Assembly (NCBI GenBank): GCA_002794785.1
Contig: NBBA01000015.1
Span: forward strand, 124,001-188,000
Reading direction: 5' to 3'
From: Coniferiporia sulphurascens
Taxonomy: Eukaryota; Basidiomycota; Agaricomycetes; Hymenochaetales; Hymenochaetaceae
Length of the DNA stretch: 64,000 nt
Shown: piece by piece, positions 45,517 to 55,313 of the stretch
Numbering within the stretch: the stretch's first letter is position 1
Layout: every line of letters starts with the position of its first letter
Program-made: the position numbers and the translations under genes
Notes under the pieces: model-generated
The model's database searches: none
What the model was told of the DNA's origin: nothing
The model's input: only the letters and a program-made list of their open reading frames with translations

Positions 45517-46336
45517 TCCTAAATTCTACACACGTTGTGGTAGACTATGAGGTGCAGTGGTAGAGACGAGTCAGGCGGGGTTATCGGTGTAAACTGATGT
45601 ATTTCATAGTAGAGACTGTTACAATTTTCCTTTACTTTCCCTTATGCGCTGACTCACTTCCTCTTCATCATCATCAGTCAGTGCAACTCCCCCATTTCTC
45701 TCCCTTACTCATCCTTATTTGCCTTGCGCCATAAGACGCCATGATGACACCTTATTGCACCATCATGATGTGCTTTGCTTACTGATCACCGTACTTGTAT
45801 TACCAAGGCCTTCCTTGAGTTTCCATGACCATCCATAGGTCTGGTAAACATACCTAACCAAGTTGCTACAGTAGCAAACACATAGAGTAGCATATAAGCA
45901 TGTAACTTCAGTAGCACAAGCCCTAAGCTTGTGCTCTTTGTTCATACAAGCCCATTATCTGCTACCACCAGTCTACTGTATGCCACTTGGCCCTTCAGTC
46001 ACTTCGTCGTAATCCGACTCCGCTTAGAAGCATCTCACATCCACATCACCGATCAGGAAGCCCCATCGACGATCACCTTCGACTTACGACATCTAGGAAG
46101 CCCCATTGCCGTACCATCAGTCCCGACGATCAGGAAGCCCTGATGTCGATCACTGTGTAACCATTGAGCTTAACAGAGACCAGCTCTCCTTATATACATC
46201 TACTGTGAGCTACATATACTATAACTATCATAGCTCTTTATCATATGGCATTATCATTGCGTTATTGTTCACTTAGTAAGGTGGTTGTTCATATGACCAC
46301 TCATTATTCTTAGTTGTTCATTATATTTATTTAATA
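45517..46336 (-). mobile_element. Inverted solo copia LTR inside copia pol
   Basis: The reverse complement of the 257-bp LTR (about 256 bp once the inner LTR and its duplication are removed), with its own 5-bp duplication GATTA (45512-45516, 46337-46341). So a second copy of the same family jumped into the first and later collapsed to a solo LTR. Confidence 0.9.
45617..46175 (+). mobile_element. Solo LTR of family B inside the inverted copia LTR
   Basis: 559 bp, TGTTACAATTTTCC to GAGCTTAACA, 5-bp duplication GAGAC (45612-45616, 46176-46180). Confidence 0.9.
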
Positions 46337-47755
46337 GATTAGCAAACAGAAAAATTGAATGTTACAAAGCAAGACTAGTAGTTCAAGGATTCACTCAAAT
46401 GGAAGGTGTTGACTACTATGCTAATGATACATTTGCTCCAGTAGCACAACTAGCTACAGTACAAACTATATTAAGTTGGAGTGCAACAAACGATTATGAA
46501 GTTCATCAAATTGATATTAAGTCAGCATACTTATATGGTGAATTAGAAAAAGATGAAAATATATACATAAAGCCACTGCCAGGCAATCTAATTGAAACAA
46601 AACCTGGACAAGTCTTAAAATTAAAAAAAGCTTTATATGGACTAAAACAAGCAGGCAGATGTTGGTATAAAAAATTATCTGAAATACTAATAGGAATTGG
46701 ACTTACACAAGCAGTCCAAGACAACACAGTATTCTTTAGAAAAGAAAAAGGAAAAACAATCCTAATACTTTTCATTCACATTGATGACATTATGCTATGT
46801 GGATTAAACCTAACAATCATTAATGCTATAAAAAAGGCAATAAGTAAACATGTTAAAATCACAGATGGAAACGAAATACATTGGTTGTTAGGAATTGAAA
46901 TCGAACGAGATCAAAAAGAAAGAATAATAAAACTAAGACAAAAGAATTACATTGATACAATCATTGAACAATACAAATTAAAAGAAGCTGCAATGGTACA
47001 AACACCAATGACACCAGGACAAGTGTTAAAATCACTTGAAAATCCAACTAATGAAGAATTAAATTTCATGAAACAAATACCTTATATGAATATGGTTGGA
47101 GCATTATGATATGCAGCAGATTGTACTAGACCTGATATATCATTCGCAATGGGTCAATTTGCTAGGCATTTAAACAAACCTAGTATTGAACATTATAATG
47201 TGGTAAAACACTGCTTCAAATATTTAAAAGGAACAAACAATTATTGGTTAATACTTGGGGGTAAAGACCCAATTGAGTTAATCGGATACACTGATGCTGA
47301 TGGTATGACACAAGAAGGCCATAAAGCAATATCCAGATATATATTTCAAATTGGAAATGCAACAACATCATGGTCAAGTAAAAAACAAGAATTAGTGTCA
47401 TTATCAGTATGTGAAGCTGAACTACAAGCTTTAATGCATGGAGTAAAAGAAGCAATATGGCTTAGAAGACTTGTTGAAGAGGTACTGCAGACCTTGGATA
47501 CACCTACAAAAATATTATGTGATAATCAAGCAGCCATAACAATAGTTAATTCAGCAGAACAAAAATACACACAACAAATGAAACATATTGATATATGAAA
47601 AGATTTTTTATGAGATTATATTGAAAATGAAACCATATCAGTTTCATATATTCCAACTGGACAGCAAAAAGCTGATATTATGATGAAAGTGCTAATGATT
47701 GAATTAATCAAATGTTTTACAAGTCTACTCCACCTAGTAAAAGTTTGAAGGGGAG

Positions 47756-48012
47756 TATTAAATAAATATAATGAATGACTAAATATAGTGTGCGGTCATA
47801 TGAACAACCACCTTACTAAGTGAACAATAACGCAATGATAATGCCATATGATAAAGAGCTATGATAGTTATAGTATATGTAGCTCACAGTAGATGTATAT
47901 AAGGAGAGCTGGTCTCTACCATGAAATACATCAGTTTATACTGATAACCCCTGCTCCTCTTGTATTTACCACTGCACCTCACCATCTACCACAACATGTG
48001 TAGATTTTAAGA
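47756..48012 (+). repeat. Copia 3' LTR, 257 bp
   Basis: Same length as the 5' LTR; more TG/CA in place of CG. Confidence 0.9.
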
Positions 48013-48118
48013 GCATTGGTTGCTAAACTGGAGGCTGCTGGCTTTAGGTCTGGCCACATTGCTGTGCTGAAAGTTGCAACTCACAAATGGGCTACACTAA
48101 AGGATGTCTAATTGATTC

Positions 48119-48677
48119 TGTTAAGCTCAATGGTTACTCGGTGATCGACGTTGGGGCTTTCTGATCGTCGGAACTGATGGTACGGCAACGGGGCTTCCTA
48201 GATGTCATAAGTCGAGGATGATCATCGGTGGGGCTTCCTGATCGGCGATGTGGACGTGGTAGGCTTCTATAGCGAGTCGGGTTATGACGAAGTGACTAAT
48301 GGCCAAGTGGCACACAGTAGACTGGTGGTAGCAGATAATGGGCTTGTATGAACAAAGAGCACAAGCTTAGGGCTTATGCTACTGAAGTTACATGCTTATA
48401 TGCTACTCTAGGTGTTTGTTACTGTAGCGACTTGGTTAGGTATGTTTACCAGACTATGGAAGGTCCTGGAAACTCAAGGAAGGCCTTGGTAATACAAGTA
48501 CGGTGATCAGTAAGCAAAGCATGTCATGATGGTGCAGTAAGGCGTCATCATGGCGTCGTATGGCGTAAGGCGAAATAAGGATGAGTAAGGCAGAGAAATG
48601 GGGGAGGTGCGCTGACTGATGATGACGAAGAGGAAGTGAGTCAGCACAGTAAGGAAAAGTAAAGGAAAAATGTAACA
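48119..48677 (-). mobile_element. Solo LTR of family B, reverse
   Basis: 559 bp with the 5-bp duplication GATTC (48114-48118, 48678-48682). It lies a few bases after the stop codon of the mariner companion gene. Confidence 0.9.
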
Positions 48678-48755
48678 GATTCGCTCACTGACAGACTGAT
48701 AATTCACCAAGGATGCTTACTATTCACTAATGTATTACATGTCTTTTCTAATGTA

Positions 48756-49841
48756 TTACAAGTACCCTGCATGAATAAAATACCCTGCCACATCCTCTGG
48801 TGTGATGATATCCATACAGCAGTACATATCGAAAAAAAGGGATTTTGATTTTGCAAGCAAGCTCCCATTCCACCAAATGAAATTCTTGATTTTTGAAAAA
48901 GCTTCTTCAATTGGATTGAGGTCAGGGGAGTATGCAGGCAAGTATAGAATATGAACGCCTGGTCAAACAAGACTTTAGTCATTCCAATAAGAATAGATTC
49001 AAGGAGTACTTACCAAAGTGCTCTGCAATCTCTTGGATCTCTGGCCCATGGTGTATCCAAGCATTATCCATAATGAGGACACTAAGTGGTCCTGGAAATG
49101 GAGAGCAAAGCAGCATCTGGAATATAGAAAGCATATTTTCAAGTTGGTAGCCTAGAATTGAAGAACAAGAAGATAAGGACTCACAACAGACCCTTCAAGA
49201 AACTCAAGAAACAGCTCTTTTGTCATAGAGCCTTTGACAACTAGAGATGTAGCCATTCCATTAACTGTAAGTAGCCCTTCTGCAGAGAGCCTCTGCCCAT
49301 GAATAAAAACACCTCGTTTTGTTGCCTGCTTCCCCTTTTTTGCACATCCCTTCCTTCATTCAACTGTTCTCTCATCCTTTGAAACTTCATCCATGAAGCT
49401 GAGTTGCTCAGGCTCATACTGGGCCATTTCCAGCATATACATTGCCCAAGCTTCTTCATCTCTCTCTTCAGTGATTTTCTTGAGTTTCTTCAGTGATACA
49501 CCACATCATTCAAGCTCACGAAATACTGTAGTGCAATGCACAGAGACAAGGCAGTTCTGAGAAAGCAGATCAAGCAGCTCATCCAGAAAGTAGTCAGGCT
49601 TGAGACAGATAAGCATAAGAATATATTGTATATCTTCTTTATGAAGCAAACAAGGGCACCCTTGAAGATGAGAAGCCACCTTTGAGACAAATCCAGTTTG
49701 GCAGTACAGAGCATGCAATCTACAGAAAGTTTGCTGAGAGAAGCCACAGCAGTCAAGGATTGTGCATAGAGGAAGAAGCTCATGCTCATAGAGACATATT
49801 GCTGCAATTTTCACATCATCACTGATCTTGTGGTATGGCAT
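48756..49841 (-). pseudogene. Tc1/mariner-type DDE transposase
   Basis: It begins MPYHKISDDVKIAAICLYEH (49841), a helix-turn-helix N-terminus standard in basidiomycete Tc1/mariner-like transposases. Later parts are DIQYILMLICLKPDYFLDEL, FMDEVSKDERT (first catalytic Asp), LSVLIMDNAWIHHG (second Asp) and YSPDLNPIEEAFSKIKNFI (third acidic residue), ending FIHAGYL at 48756. Introns are visible near 49180-49130 and 49009-48959. Two in-frame TGA codons, after RELE (about 49505) and after ERTVE (about 49360), occur where relatives have Arg, so CGA to TGA decay has inactivated it. The gene lies just inside the right terminal repeat and converges with the companion gene. Confidence 0.85.
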
Positions 49842-49869
49842 TTTGTCAAGGGAGGGGAAGAGGGCAGGT

Positions 49870-50004
49870 GCATGTACAGTCCACAGCACAATGCATCACA
49901 ACTAAGTTGATCTCACGCTGAATTTGGCTAAGTCATTTATTTTACAAGTATGTAAAAAAATTCCTGCACATGACATGTTGTGCCATGATATATGCAAACA
50001 GCTG
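49870..50004 (-). repeat. Mariner right terminal inverted repeat
   Basis: Partner of 37726-37860; followed by the TA duplication and the rest of the array unit (AAATGCTTTTGTAACC). Confidence 0.9.
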
Positions 50005-51378
50005 TAAATGCTTTTGTAACCATATATTTGATTAACTATTTGTGATCCGCTAGCACAGCCTTCAAGTTACTCCGAGTCCGCATTTTGAATAAAGTATACC
50101 TGCTTATCCATTAACTGTATTGTTTGTGGGATACAGGAGCATGATACACATATAGCCAAGATATAGAAGGCCATTGGGGAATCACAAATAGCAAAGAAAT
50201 TTACAGTTTCAATTTAGGGACTTGAAGCAGCTAAACTTGGGTTTGCTTCCCCATGGATCTACTATTGTGTGACCCCTCTTACAAAACTTTTGTATTTTGC
50301 CCCTACAGCACTCAAAATTTCATGTATTCTCTTCTTTTTAACATTTATATTGTACTTCCCATTAGCTATTTAAAAAATTCCAGATAGTTTTTGATAAGCA
50401 GAATCTTTTAGCATGAAGGTGTCCCCCTCTTATAGATACTCAGCATCAGGTGGAAACTCAGCACCGGATGCTAGGCAGAGTTTTAAACAGAACAGAATGC
50501 CGAGTACATTCCATCACCTTTTGTTGTTTCTTAGATGAATTTCTCTCCTTCTATGCACTGCAACGAGCTGTTCCTCCCGGAATAGCATGATAACACAACC
50601 TGTTATATAGCAAATATGTTTATGACAATATACTGTATCTGCTGATATGCGCACATGTTGTGTGAGCCAGTGGTCCCAGAGGTGACTTCTACAGATTGAA
50701 AAAACATGTATTTTGACAATATTAATGGCTTCACACCAATGCAATTTTATATACTGTATATATAAAGTTTTGCATTCACTGTTACACAGCTTACTAGGTC
50801 TACATGGATTTTTCCGAAGGTAGTTCAGCTGTATGGAAGCTCCGAAGTGCGAATTTTGTAAGAGGGTCACACAATAGTATAGGTGGATGTAAAAAAATGA
50901 TTGACGGAACGGCCGAAAAAGCAACTCGAAGGGAGTTCACGCTGCTTGTCAAACCTTCACCTGGAGTGCTGGCGAGTTATTCACGATCTCAATTTAATAA
51001 AATTTCTCGTTCCTAGACGCTTATGAGAACTTTAGCTATTCAAAAGGAGGCCGAATAAAAACGTTTTCGTTGAGTTCTTGCCCGTGTGTGGTTGGCTTGA
51101 TTCAATCCTCACAGTAAATTATGTAATTATCGTCAAAAAAAAAATCGACAATCTCGTTTCAAGTCGTTATTTGCTACATAATCGACTCTAACATCGGATG
51201 TACCCTCGCCAAAATGTAGGATAATCAATAGTTGTCGGTATACTCAAGTCGTCACGATCGTCCAAATACCGACCTCAAAAAACGGACGAAACGCTGTTTC
51301 TTGCTCTCAACCCTAATGCTCTGCGAAAGCACGATCGAAGCGTAATTCCTAGAAAACCGATACCATGAGGTTATCTCT
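50005..51378. other. BTB-array spacer
   Basis: Continuation of the unit cut by the mariner element; parallel stretches are at 53060-53720 and 55088-56400. It contains a MITE-like insertion (50261-50878). No gene was recognised; a 136-codon minus frame (50514-50924) lies inside the repeat and looks like chance. Confidence 0.6.
50261..50878. mobile_element. MITE-like element, about 618 bp, copy 1
   Basis: The ends are inverted: ACTATTGTGTGACCCCTCTT at the left, and the same with one C fewer in reverse at the right. It is absent from the parallel spacer at about 53295-53305, where the flanks join directly. A related element with CpG-containing ends lies at 55314-55954, in opposite orientation. 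No coding capacity; target duplication not resolved. Confidence 0.65.
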
Positions 51379-52420
51379 TCAACTTCGGTTGTATCCAATT
51401 AGCCCTCGTACCCCCGAGGTCATGGGCGGAGTAAGTTCTATCACTGATGGCAGATGAGGTGGAGTGTGTGGGGCGTGTATTTGTGGGGAGTGTACTCTTA
51501 TAGGCGGAGGAGATGGAGTGCGCGGGCGGTATATTATTCCAGGTGGAGGGGGAGTGATGCATCGAATTGGTCCCCACGGTTCAGTTCTGCTATAGGAGAG
51601 AATTCTGGGTTGATTGTTTCTGCTATAGGAGTGCATTCTGGGTTGATTGTTATTGTTATCATTCCGCCTGTAGATGCTCTCGCGCAGCTCAGCAATCATC
51701 ACCACCGTCCTCAGCCCGAGCTCTTCGCCCTCCTCAAGCGTGAGGGGCTCTGCTCGGTTCCCAAGTTCCGCGAGTGCCTCCGCATGCCAGTCGGGCGCCG
51801 CATCATATTTTTCCGCGAGCGCTAAGCGCGTCACTGGTGGGATGTACATTTGACCGAGCTCCCGGAACGCAAGACGGATCACCTCGGGGAACTCCCAGCG
51901 ATGCGCGAGTCTCAAGATCGTTTTCCATGCGTCCAGCGATGCGTCATAGATCGAGTACTTTCTTCGGAACCGGCAGGCACGCATTTAGTCCGACTCGGAA
52001 AAAGAGAGGAATGGATACCCACCGATTGTAGAAGACCCAAAGGAAATGCGCAAATTCAAAGGCCGCGACCTGTGGCAAATGGATTGGAGTTTCGTCTGAC
52101 ACGTCTTCTAGGGATCCATTCGATGGCGGGGGCATAGAAAGCATGTCCCTAAACACGGGCGACTCGCGTACAAAGAAGTATCTGTGTACCCTGAACAGTG
52201 TATTTTCTACCTATGGTGCCTGTTGTCAGAAAAGTAATCCATACTCTATTCAACGAAAGCTTGCCTCGAAGACCACATCGCCGCCGGGAATGTAGAGTTC
52301 GTGTTTTCTCGACGTCTTGTCTCCTTCGTCTGTGTATAGAGATGACGGTCTAGTAAGCGGACTCGTACCAGGTGATAATTGCAGCGGCTCGGAGTTCGAC
52401 ACATTGTTGTCAGATATCAT
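51379..52420 (-). CDS. BTB-domain protein, array copy 2, 308 aa
   Basis: Exons are 52420-52265, 52210-52023 and 51961-51379; frame intact. Intron 1 has a GC donor (GAG then GCAAGC); intron 2 begins GTGGGT. The BTB core reads VENTLFRVHRYFFVRESPVF..RDMLSMPPP..TPIHLPQV..EFAHFLWVFYNR. The C-terminal part resembles copies 1 and 4 (EPLTLEEGEELGLRT) but has an extra Asn/Gln/Ser stretch (NNNNQPRMHSYSRNNQPRI) from a small internal duplication of RNNQPRxxSYS. Exon 1 is closer to that of copy 3 than to copy 1. Confidence 0.85.
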
Positions 52421-52659
52421 CCTTTGAGATCAGAGCGATGTGTCTGGGGTGTCTGCAACTGTCTGTTGAGGGCGTGTTTTGTTAGCTTGGCTGTTTGTAG
52501 TTGATTGGTTATACCAATGCAGTAACAGCGCCCTAGGCCTGTGTTGTTCATTCATTGTTGCAACTTGCAATATTGAACCGAACAGACGCCCGCGTCGCCC
52601 TTCAACTTTATGTACATATTCCCAGGCATAGGCGCCCGGGCCGGAACCTTGGATCCTAA

Positions 52660-52813
52660 CACGGCACGGGAAATGCCGTTGGCGCCATCGAAATGATGCA
52701 TGTGGTCGAGACAGAAAACTTTAAGTATCTCTCTTTCACGAAGAGCGTTCAACGTTTTCCATCCTTACGACACGCCTCGATCCAACAGACTAAATGTCAT
52801 TTCCCGCGCCGTG
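52660..52813 (+). mobile_element. 154-bp MITE, copy 2
   Basis: CACGGCACGGGAAATGCCGT at the left and the inverted CACGGCGCGGGAAATGACAT at the right, with the 3-bp direct repeat TAA (52657-52659, 52814-52816). Same length as copy 1 at 9618-9771. Confidence 0.85.
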
Positions 52814-54012
52814 TAATCAGTGTTGTGCATCCCTGCGAGATTGATTAACCGGCAGGGAAGGGATGCAGGGATCCTGTGTTCACTAGTACCTAGAAGGTAT
52901 AGGCTCCCGGATCCTTTGCCAAGATGCCAATTTACGACCCCATTTTTTCGCACATCGTGGGGAGCAGCTTCTTATTACTGTAGATTAGTTTTCTCTTGTG
53001 ATTCGCCGTGTAGTAGTGTGTACTTCTCACAGGCAACAAACCCGAATACAGTTGCCTCCTAAATATTTTTGTAACCGTATATTTGATTAACTGATGTGAC
53101 TTGCTACGGCCTTGTTCCTCATTTTGAATAAGTATACTACCTGCTTGTCCGTCAACCGTATTGTTTATGGGATATTTGAGCACGACATATCCAAAATATA
53201 GACTCGGAAGACAGCCATTAGGGAAGCACAAATAGCAAACAAATTTACAGTTTCAATGAGGGTATAGGAAGCAGCTGTATTCGGGTTTGCTCTCCTACAA
53301 GTGAATGTAAAAGTAATGGACCAGCCGAAAAAGCAAGGAGGTTCACACTGCTTGTCAAACCTTCACCTGAAAAAAGGTGCTGGTGAGTTATTCATGATCT
53401 CAGTCGCGGTTATCTTTTTTCTTGTTCCTGGACGCTCATGAGAACTTTAGCTATTCAGATGGAGGCCGAATAAAAGCATTTGCGCTGAGTTCTTGCCCGT
53501 GGGTGGGCTTAGTTCGTTCCTTATAGTAAATCATATCTCAGTCGTTATTTGCTACAAAATCGACTTTAACGTCGGGCGTTTCTTCGACAAAATGGATGAT
53601 AATAAATAGCCGCCGAAATATCCGGGATGTCGCGAACGTCCAAATACTGACCTCAAAAGACGAACAAAACGCCCTCACCCCGGTCAATATGCGTAGCAGA
53701 GTCTAAAGAATAGACGCCATGTGATCACCGCTTCCGCTTCGACCGCATCCAAGTACTGTACTGCACGTACCTCCAAGACCGTAGGCGCATACTGCTCGGT
53801 GGCGTGGGCGGGGCCGGTATTATATATTTATATATTATAAAAGGCAGCAGATGATGGGTTTGGGTTTGGATAGCGATGGGTAGCGTAACAGTGGGTGAAG
53901 TCACTAATCTAGTAGGCCCCGGAGGGACAGGTTGAGGTCGAACAGTTCGGACGGGAGCTGGATACGGACAGCTTCACATAATCGCCTCCCGGACTGATCA
54001 ATTTTTGTTGCT
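52814..54012. other. BTB-array spacer
   Basis: The unit without LINE, mariner or 618-bp element: CATCGTGGGGAGCAGCTTCT (about 52959), the pristine mariner target (CCTCC TA AATATT, TA at 53060-53061) and the GAGTTATTCATGATCTC end (about 53385). No gene seen. Confidence 0.6.
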
Positions 54013-54765
54013 CTACCTGCGAATGTCCTCAAGTCGTTTATTGACTTTCGACTTCATCACTGGCCCAAGCCGCGCGAATTCCCCATTCGTGAAAAGCTCA
54101 ACCGGGTTTCCTGCGAGTACCTCCGCATACCAGTCGGGCGCCGCATCGTACATTTCTGCGAGCACTAAGCGCGTCGCGGGTGAGATGTACTTCCGGTCAA
54201 GCTCCACGAACGCGAGCTCGCGCATCTCGGCGAACTTCCAGCGGTGTGCGAGTCGCAAGATCGCTATCCAAGCGTCCAGCGATGCGCCGTATACCGAGTA
54301 CTTTCTTTGGAACGAAACGGCACGTGTTTAGCGCGACTTAAAAGGGAGTGGAACGGATACTACCCACGGATTGTAGAAGACCCAGAGGAAGTGCGCAAAC
54401 TCAATGGCCATGACCCGTGGCAAATGGATGGGGTTTTCGTCTGACACGCCTTCTAGGGATCCATTCGATGGAGGGGGCATGGAAAGCATGTCCCTAAACA
54501 CGGACGAGTCGCGCACAAGGAAATATCGGTGAATCCTGAACAGTGTATTTTCCACCTATGATGACCGTTGTCAGAAAAGTAGTCCATAGTCTATTCAAGG
54601 AAAGCTTGCCTTGAAGACCACATCGCCGCTCGGAATGTAATATTCGTGGTGTCTCACTGTGTTGTCTCCTTCGTCTGTGTATAGAGAAGACGGTCTAGTA
54701 AGCGGACTCGGACCGGGTGATAGTTGCAGCGGCTCAGAGTTCTGCACGTTGTTGTCAGACATCAT
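54013..54765 (-). CDS. BTB-domain protein, array copy 3, short form, 211 aa
   Basis: Exons are 54765-54610, 54555-54368 and 54304-54013; frame intact. Intron 1 has a GC donor (AAG then GCAAGC). The BTB core is VENTLFRIHRYFLVRDSSVF..RDMLSMPPP. The third exon follows LRLAHRWKFAEMRELAFVEL and ends early with ARLGPVMKSKVNKRL, without the Pro-rich tail. That ending is shared with copy 5 (ELGRLGPVMKSKVNE), not with copies 1, 2 and 4, while exon 1 resembles copy 2. Confidence 0.85.
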
Positions 54766-55082
54766 CCTCTGGTCCCTGCAACTGTCTGTTGAGGGCGTGT
54801 TTTGTTAGCTTGGCTGTTTGCAGTTGGTTGATAATACCAATGCAGCAGCAGTGCAGCGGCCTGTAACTTGAATGTTCACTGCTGTATTAAATACAACGGG
54901 CCGGATAGACGCCCGCACCGCCTGGCCTTATAAGGTATAGGCGCCCGATCCTCGGATGCCAATTACGACCCCATATTTTCGCACATCGTGGGGAGCTTCC
55001 TCTCCGAGTCACTGTAGATTAGTTTCCATTGCAATTCGTTGTGTTCTTCTCACGGGGGACAAACCCGAATACAGTTGCCTCT

Positions 55083-55089
55083 TACAGTA
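55083..55089. other. Mariner excision footprint TACAGTA
   Basis: GCCTCT TA CAG TA AATGCTTTTG, against GCCTCT TA [CAGCTG..CAGCTG] TA AATGCTTTTG at the occupied site and GCCTCC TA AATATTTTTG at the empty one. CAG is the first three bases of the element, as left behind by Tc1/mariner excision. Confidence 0.8.
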
Positions 55090-55313
55090 AATGCTTTTGT
55101 TACCATATATTTGATTAACTATTTGTGATCCGCTAGCACAGCCCTCAAGTTGTTCCGAGTCCGCATTTTGAATGAAGTCTACCTGCTTATCCGTTAACTG
55201 TATTGTTTGTGGGATATAGGGGCACGATACATGTTTATCCAAGATATAGAAGACGACCATTGGAGAAGCACAAATAGCAAACAATTTTACGGTTTCGACT
55301 CGGATAAACATGA

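Larger units (their letters stand above)
42541..47748 (+). pseudogene. Copia gag-pol, inactivated
   Basis: Gag: from about 42560, with LQKFFNGINKLNGRRNFKLW and a zinc knuckle CYNCNKLGHYSWDC (about 43470). A -1/+1 shift near 43520 leads into pol. Protease DTGATIHL; integrase HKKLGH..CQICLEA, HMDIWGP, QSDNN and NGVAERSH; reverse transcriptase from DANQWISAMKEE, with YGLKQAGRCW and HIDDIML; RNase H GYTDADG and SVCEAELQALMHG. In-frame stops are all TGA: 43251, four in the Gly/Arg run near 43370-43420, 44761, 45103, 45136, 47107, 47596 and 47611, nearly all where family members have Arg. The reverse transcriptase is also cut by the inverted solo LTR at 45517-46336. It cannot be active. Confidence 0.85.
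40558..48012 (+). mobile_element. Ty1/copia retrotransposon with nested insertions
   Basis: 257-bp LTRs (40558-40814 and 47756-48012) start TATTAAATAAATATAA and end ATTTTAAGA, with the 5-bp duplication GCATT (40553-40557, 48013-48017). A polypurine tract (TTTGAAGGGGAG) stands just before the 3' LTR and a GGTTATGAGCC primer-site candidate just after the 5' LTR. The internal order protease, integrase, reverse transcriptase, RNase H is that of Ty1/copia. It is inserted in the last exon of the mariner companion gene. The coding region is broken by TGA codons and an inverted solo LTR. Confidence 0.9.
37899..48111 (+). pseudogene. Mariner companion gene (AT-hook, zinc-like and SAM-like parts), interrupted by retroelements
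   Basis: Exons are 37899-38136, 38196-38551, 38606-38698, 38764-40078 (split by the LTR insertion at 38798-39929), 40133-40216, then a last exon ending at TAA 48109-48111, split by the copia element at 40558. Skipping each insertion with one duplication restores the frame exactly. The product starts MPCRVVQIKSFLSPEF and has an AT-hook (KKRGRPKGK). A domain follows with HFIVRMYSLHELKKKK, PKAQLLAHIDTCLEPP and FLIKCVKTVNKPEVII, then a Lys run. A Cys/His cluster (WKCNDSTC..GHCW..HLPLGNIHLKVWACAM) leads to PPHHALF. A helical end (IDMTIVEFCQLYALTEKVKN..GHIAVLKVATHKWA) looks SAM-like. The intron between exons 5 and 6 is uncertain. The function is unknown; DNA binding is inferred from the AT-hook. 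It is now inactivated by the insertions. Confidence 0.7.
37726..50004. mobile_element. Tc1/mariner-type transposon with two genes, swollen by nested insertions
   Basis: 135-bp terminal inverted repeats (37726-37860, 49870-50004) start with CAGCTGTTTGCATATATCAT and are flanked by the TA duplication (37724-37725, 50005-50006). After removing the copia element and three LTR insertion sites with their duplications, about 3.1 kb remains. It carries a transposase on minus (49841-48756) and a companion gene on plus (37899-48111) that converge. The target is the same array position as TA 53060-53061. The element predates its nested insertions. Confidence 0.9.

Noticed and set aside
40863..47748. Nuclear UGA-to-Trp recoding in the copia element
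   Set aside because: TGG tryptophan codons are present throughout (for example DIWGP, RCWYKK), and most TGA sites align with arginine, which CpG decay explains better.
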